Assembly (NCBI GenBank): GCA_900549185.1
Contig: URNM01000028.1
Coordinates: 1 to 16,494, forward strand
DNA from: an uncultured Collinsella sp.
GTDB taxonomy: Bacteria; Actinomycetota; Coriobacteriia; Coriobacteriales; Coriobacteriaceae
Length of the DNA: 16,494 nucleotides
Reading direction: 5' to 3'
The translations under genes were made by a program, and so were the position numbers. The notes under the pieces are model-generated. The model ran no database searches. It was not told where the DNA came from and saw only the letters and a program-made list of their open reading frames with translations. Below are positions 14,133 through 16,494 of this stretch, piece by piece; the stretch's first letter is position 1; each line of letters begins with the position of its first letter.

Positions 14133-15731
14133 ATGGATCAAAAGGCTTCCGCAAAGGTCCTCGTACTCGACTTTGGTGCGCAGTACGGTCAGCTCATTGC
14201 CCGTCGCGTCCGCGACCTCAACGTGTATTCCGAGATCGTCCCCTGCGACATCTCGGCCGACGAGATTCGCGAGATGAACGCCTCTGCGCTCATCCTTTCC
14301 GGCGGCCCGGCTTCCGTGTATGCCGAGGACGCTCCGTCCATCGATCCCGCCATCTTTGACCTGGGCCTTCCCGTCCTGGGCTTTTGCTACGGCCATCAGA
14401 TCACGGCCGTGACGCTCGGCGGCAAGGTCGGCCACTCCGAGGTGGGCGAGTACGGCCGCGCCACCATCACGCGCACGGCCGGCGCCAAGCTCTTTAACTC
14501 CACGCCCATGGAGCAGACTGTGTGGATGAGCCATCGCGACGCCGTTTCCGAGGTGCCCGAGGGCTTTACCGTTACCGCCAGCACCGACGTGTGCCCGGTT
14601 GCTGCCATGGAGTGCCCCGAGCGCAAGATCTTCACCACGCAGTTCCACCCCGAGGTCAAGCACTCCGAGTATGGTCAGCAGCTGCTGAGCAACTTCCTGT
14701 TTGAGATCTGCGGCCTGGAGCCCAACTGGAGCATGGACAACCTGGTCGAGACCATGACGGCCGAGTTCCGCGAGAAGGTCGGCAACGACCGCGTGATTCT
14801 GGCCCTGTCCGGCGGCGTCGACTCCTCCGTCGTGGCCGCGCTGGGCGCCCGCGCCGTGGGCAAGCAGATGACGTGCGTGTTCATCAACCACGGCCTGCTG
14901 CGTAAGGGCGAGCCCGAGCAGGTGGAGGAGGTCTTCACCAAGCAGTTTGACGTCGACTTTATCCACGTCCACGCCGAGGACCGCTACGCCGAGCTTCTGG
15001 CCGGCGTGACCGAGCCCGAGGAGAAGCGCCGCATCATCGGTACGCAGTTCTGGAAAGAGTTCTTCGCCGTGGCGCAGCAGCTCGAGACCGATGGCAAGCC
15101 GGTCAAGTATCTGGCTCAGGGCACCATCTACCCCGACATCATCGAGTCCGGCGCTCGCAAGACGGGCGGCAAGACGGCCACCATCAAGAGCCACCACAAC
15201 CTGATCCCGTTCCCCGAGGGCGTGCACTTCGACCTCATCGAGCCGCTCGATCACTTCTTTAAGGACGAGGTCCGCGCGCTTGGTCTGGCACTGGGCCTGC
15301 CGGGTCACATCGTGTTCCGTCAGCCTTTCCCGGGCCCGGGTCTGGCCATCCGCATCATCGGCGCGGTCGACAAGGAGAAACTCGAGATCCTCAAGAACGC
15401 CGACGCCATCGTGCGTGAGGAGCTCGATGCCTACAACCAGCGTCTGTTTGAGCAGACCGGCGAGCGCAACTCCGAGCACAGCTGCTGGCAGTATTTCGCG
15501 GTCCTGCCCGACATTAAGTCCGTCGGCGTCATGGGTGACGAGCGTACCTACCAGCGCCCGATCATCCTGCGCGCCGTCGAGTCCAGCGACGCTATGACAG
15601 CCGACTGGGCCAAACTGCCCTACGACGTCCTGGCCCGCATTTCCGGCCGCATCGTGGCCGAGGTTCCCGGCGCCAACCGCGTGTGCTACGACATTACGTC
15701 CAAGCCGCCCGCGACCATCGAGTGGGAATAG
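14133..15731 (+). CDS. guaA: GMP synthase (glutamine-hydrolysing)
   Basis: A 532-residue enzyme that makes GMP from XMP, ATP and glutamine, the last step of guanine nucleotide synthesis. The class I amidotransferase domain (1 to about 195) has the catalytic triad Cys85 (GFCYGHQ), His172 and Glu174 (FHPEV). The ATP-pyrophosphatase domain has the P-loop LSGGVDSS (225-232), and the C-terminal dimerisation domain ends in SKPPATIEWE. The start at 14133 has GGGAG five bases upstream. The DEXRALGLALGLP and RQPFPGPGLAIRI motifs are present. Compared with E. coli GuaA, about 11 residues are inserted near 437-450 (FEQTGERNSEHSC) before the WQYFAVLPD segment; this is probably a lineage-specific loop. 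Transcribed alone, with a complex terminator region after it. Confidence 0.98.
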   Translation: MDQKASAKVLVLDFGAQYGQLIARRVRDLNVYSEIVPCDISADEIREMNASALILSGGPASVYAEDAPSIDPAIFDLGLPVLGFCYGHQITAVTLGGKVGHSEVGEYGRATITRTAGAKLFNSTPMEQTVWMSHRDAVSEVPEGFTVTASTDVCPVAAMECPERKIFTTQFHPEVKHSEYGQQLLSNFLFEICGLEPNWSMDNLVETMTAEFREKVGNDRVILALSGGVDSSVVAALGARAVGKQMTCVFINHGLLRKGEPEQVEEVFTKQFDVDFIHVHAEDRYAELLAGVTEPEEKRRIIGTQFWKEFFAVAQQLETDGKPVKYLAQGTIYPDIIESGARKTGGKTATIKSHHNLIPFPEGVHFDLIEPLDHFFKDEVRALGLALGLPGHIVFRQPFPGPGLAIRIIGAVDKEKLEILKNADAIVREELDAYNQRLFEQTGERNSEHSCWQYFAVLPDIKSVGVMGDERTYQRPIILRAVESSDAMTADWAKLPYDVLARISGRIVAEVPGANRVCYDITSKPPATIEWE

Positions 15732-15819
15732 GCCGACAGGGTTCTGACCTGCATTTTTGAGTGCCGCACTGTGCCGCTGAGTTTCGTTTCGGACGAGAGT
15801 CACGGCAAAGCCGCCAGCG

Positions 15820-15854
15820 ACGGAGGTGAGTAAACTCAATTATCGAGCCTCCGT
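15820..15854 (+). promoter_or_regulatory. Alternative stem competing with guaA terminator
   Basis: ACGGAGG (15820-15826) can pair with CCTCCGT (15848-15854), which forms the left arm of the following terminator. The two structures exclude each other, as in attenuators. Upstream, 15732-15819 holds small stems such as CGGC-AAA-GCCG near 15803-15813 but matches no RNA class that I can name. No plus-strand gene follows in the window. Confidence 0.4.
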
Positions 15855-15879
15855 TCCCATGTTGGAATGGAGGCTTTTT
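15846..15879 (+). terminator. Intrinsic terminator downstream of guaA
   Basis: A 12-bp stem (AGCCTCCGTTCC, 15846-15857, with GGAATGGAGGCT, 15864-15875, including one G-T pair) and a six-base loop are followed by TTTTT. It lies 115 bases after the guaA stop, unusually far. Between it and the next gene (15880-16075) I see no gene or clear signal. Confidence 0.85.
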
Positions 15880-16075
15880 CTTTGCCTTTTTATTCCCTTT
15901 CATCTGCGATTTCGCCATTTACTCCCCGTGTTTCAAGATGACAAGGCATGGGGCGGTATTCGGAGGAATGGGAGTAAGGATTCATTCCAGCGGCGGACGA
16001 GATGGCGACTAGACAGGGCGATCCCTGCAATGGGCATTATTATCCGGGAAGCGTTTGATTGCGAGGCACGCCGGT

Positions 16076-16103
16076 GTGAGGGCCTGAGTCGTTAGGCCCT
16101 CAC
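16076..16103. other. Hairpin over the histidine kinase stop codon
   Basis: A perfect 10-bp inverted repeat (GTGAGGGCCT, 16076-16085, with AGGCCCTCAC, 16094-16103) and an eight-base loop overlap the TGA of the kinase gene. No T-tract follows on the minus strand, so it may be a weak or factor-assisted terminator, or a 3' stabiliser. Confidence 0.5.
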
Positions 16104-16494
16104 AGGGGGACCGCGATGGTGGCCACCGCGCCGCCTGAGGGGCTGTTGGCGAGCGAGACGGAGCCCCCGTGGGCGCTCGCGGCCTCGGAGGCGGCGTGGA
16201 GGCCGAGCCCGTAGTGGCGGCCTCCGTCGCGCGAGGAGCGGGAGGAGTCGTCTGTGAAGAGGCGCTCGCAGCCGCGTTCGAGGGCGGCGGGAGAGAAGCC
16301 CGGTCCGTCGTCGGACACCTCGATGACGAGGTGGCCGCCCTCGACGTCGCAGGAGACCGCCACGCGCGAGCGCGCGTGCTCGGCGGCGTTGGCCACGAGG
16401 TTCGCGGCGGCTCGCGCCAGGGCGGTTCGGTCGAGCGGGGCCTCGGGCGCGAGGCGTGACGCTCGACGCGGCCACGGGCCCTGCTGTCGCGGGC
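16100..16494 (-). CDS. Sensor histidine kinase, C-terminal part (runs off window)
   Basis: The last 131 codons of a two-component sensor kinase; the frame stays open to the window edge, so sensor, membrane and phospho-histidine regions are outside. What remains is the HATPase domain that binds ATP: N-box NLVANAAEHA, G1 box VSDDGPGFSP, and G2 box HYGLGLHAASEAASAHGG, ending GGAVATIAVPL. The GTG at 16396 lies within the N-box and is not the start. Base composition is clearly more GC-rich than in the neighbours, with long runs of GCG/GCC/CGC codons. No response regulator is visible downstream, so it probably lies upstream beyond the window. The signal sensed cannot be inferred. Confidence 0.88.
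   Translation of the reverse strand, partial: PRQQGPWPRRASRLAPEAPLDRTALARAAANLVANAAEHARSRVAVSCDVEGGHLVIEVSDDGPGFSPAALERGCERLFTDDSSRSSRDGGRHYGLGLHAASEAASAHGGSVSLANSPSGGAVATIAVPL

Noticed and set aside
14085..15839. Long open frame (584 codons) antisense to guaA
   Set aside because: The plus strand encodes a full GMP synthase with all motifs. The antisense product is low-complexity (rich in G, V, L, H, D), as expected from reading GC-rich codons backwards.
15826..16095. 89-codon plus-strand frame after guaA
   Set aside because: The GTG start lies inside the would-be Shine-Dalgarno sequence, the frame runs through the terminator, and the product has no recognisable feature.
1..16494. CRISPR array, insertion sequence or prophage genes
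   Set aside because: No regularly spaced repeats, transposase, integrase or phage structural proteins were seen on either strand.

Overview
The window looks like a chromosomal segment of a Collinsella-type actinobacterium (class Coriobacteriia). The basis is a GC content near 60 %, strong AAG/CTG/GTC codon preference, GTG starts, good Shine-Dalgarno sites, and a fermentative gene set. This assignment is inference from gene content and style; no search was run.

Layout. Positions 1-535 hold no protein gene: GC-rich palindromes, then two diverged 88-bp direct repeats carrying the last 18 nt of the tRNA-Glu gene plus its terminator. An intact tRNA-Glu(UUC) gene lies at 536-612 on the minus strand. 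A minus-strand operon (5054 to 712) encodes two tandem paralogous helical-repeat proteins and then a one-piece MurT-GatD fusion, the lipid II isoglutaminyl synthase. A roughly 500-bp regulatory gap (5055-5555) follows. Next, on the plus strand, are three consecutive members of the iron-type alcohol dehydrogenase superfamily: an AdhE-like alcohol dehydrogenase, a canonical glycerol dehydrogenase (GldA) and a diverged GldA paralogue. The first two each end in a strong terminator. They are followed by a multi-[4Fe-4S] protein, the ATPase YchF and a small DUF1648-like membrane protein. From 12145 to 12829 a divergent pair (unknown 129-aa protein and 72-aa Xre regulator) flanks a perfect 24-bp palindrome. 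A type I L-asparaginase (minus) and GMP synthase guaA (plus) come next. Downstream of guaA is a terminator with an overlapping alternative stem. The window ends in the C-terminal ATPase domain of a histidine kinase (minus), which is visibly more GC-rich.

How the genes work together. The fermentation block (alcohol and polyol dehydrogenases beside an iron-sulfur electron carrier) suits redox balancing in an anaerobe. The MurT-GatD fusion with its two upstream partners is a cell-wall unit and is the most distinctive part of the window. No CRISPR array, complete insertion sequence or phage gene was seen. Short repeated palindromes and the tRNA-end repeats are the only traces of mobile DNA.
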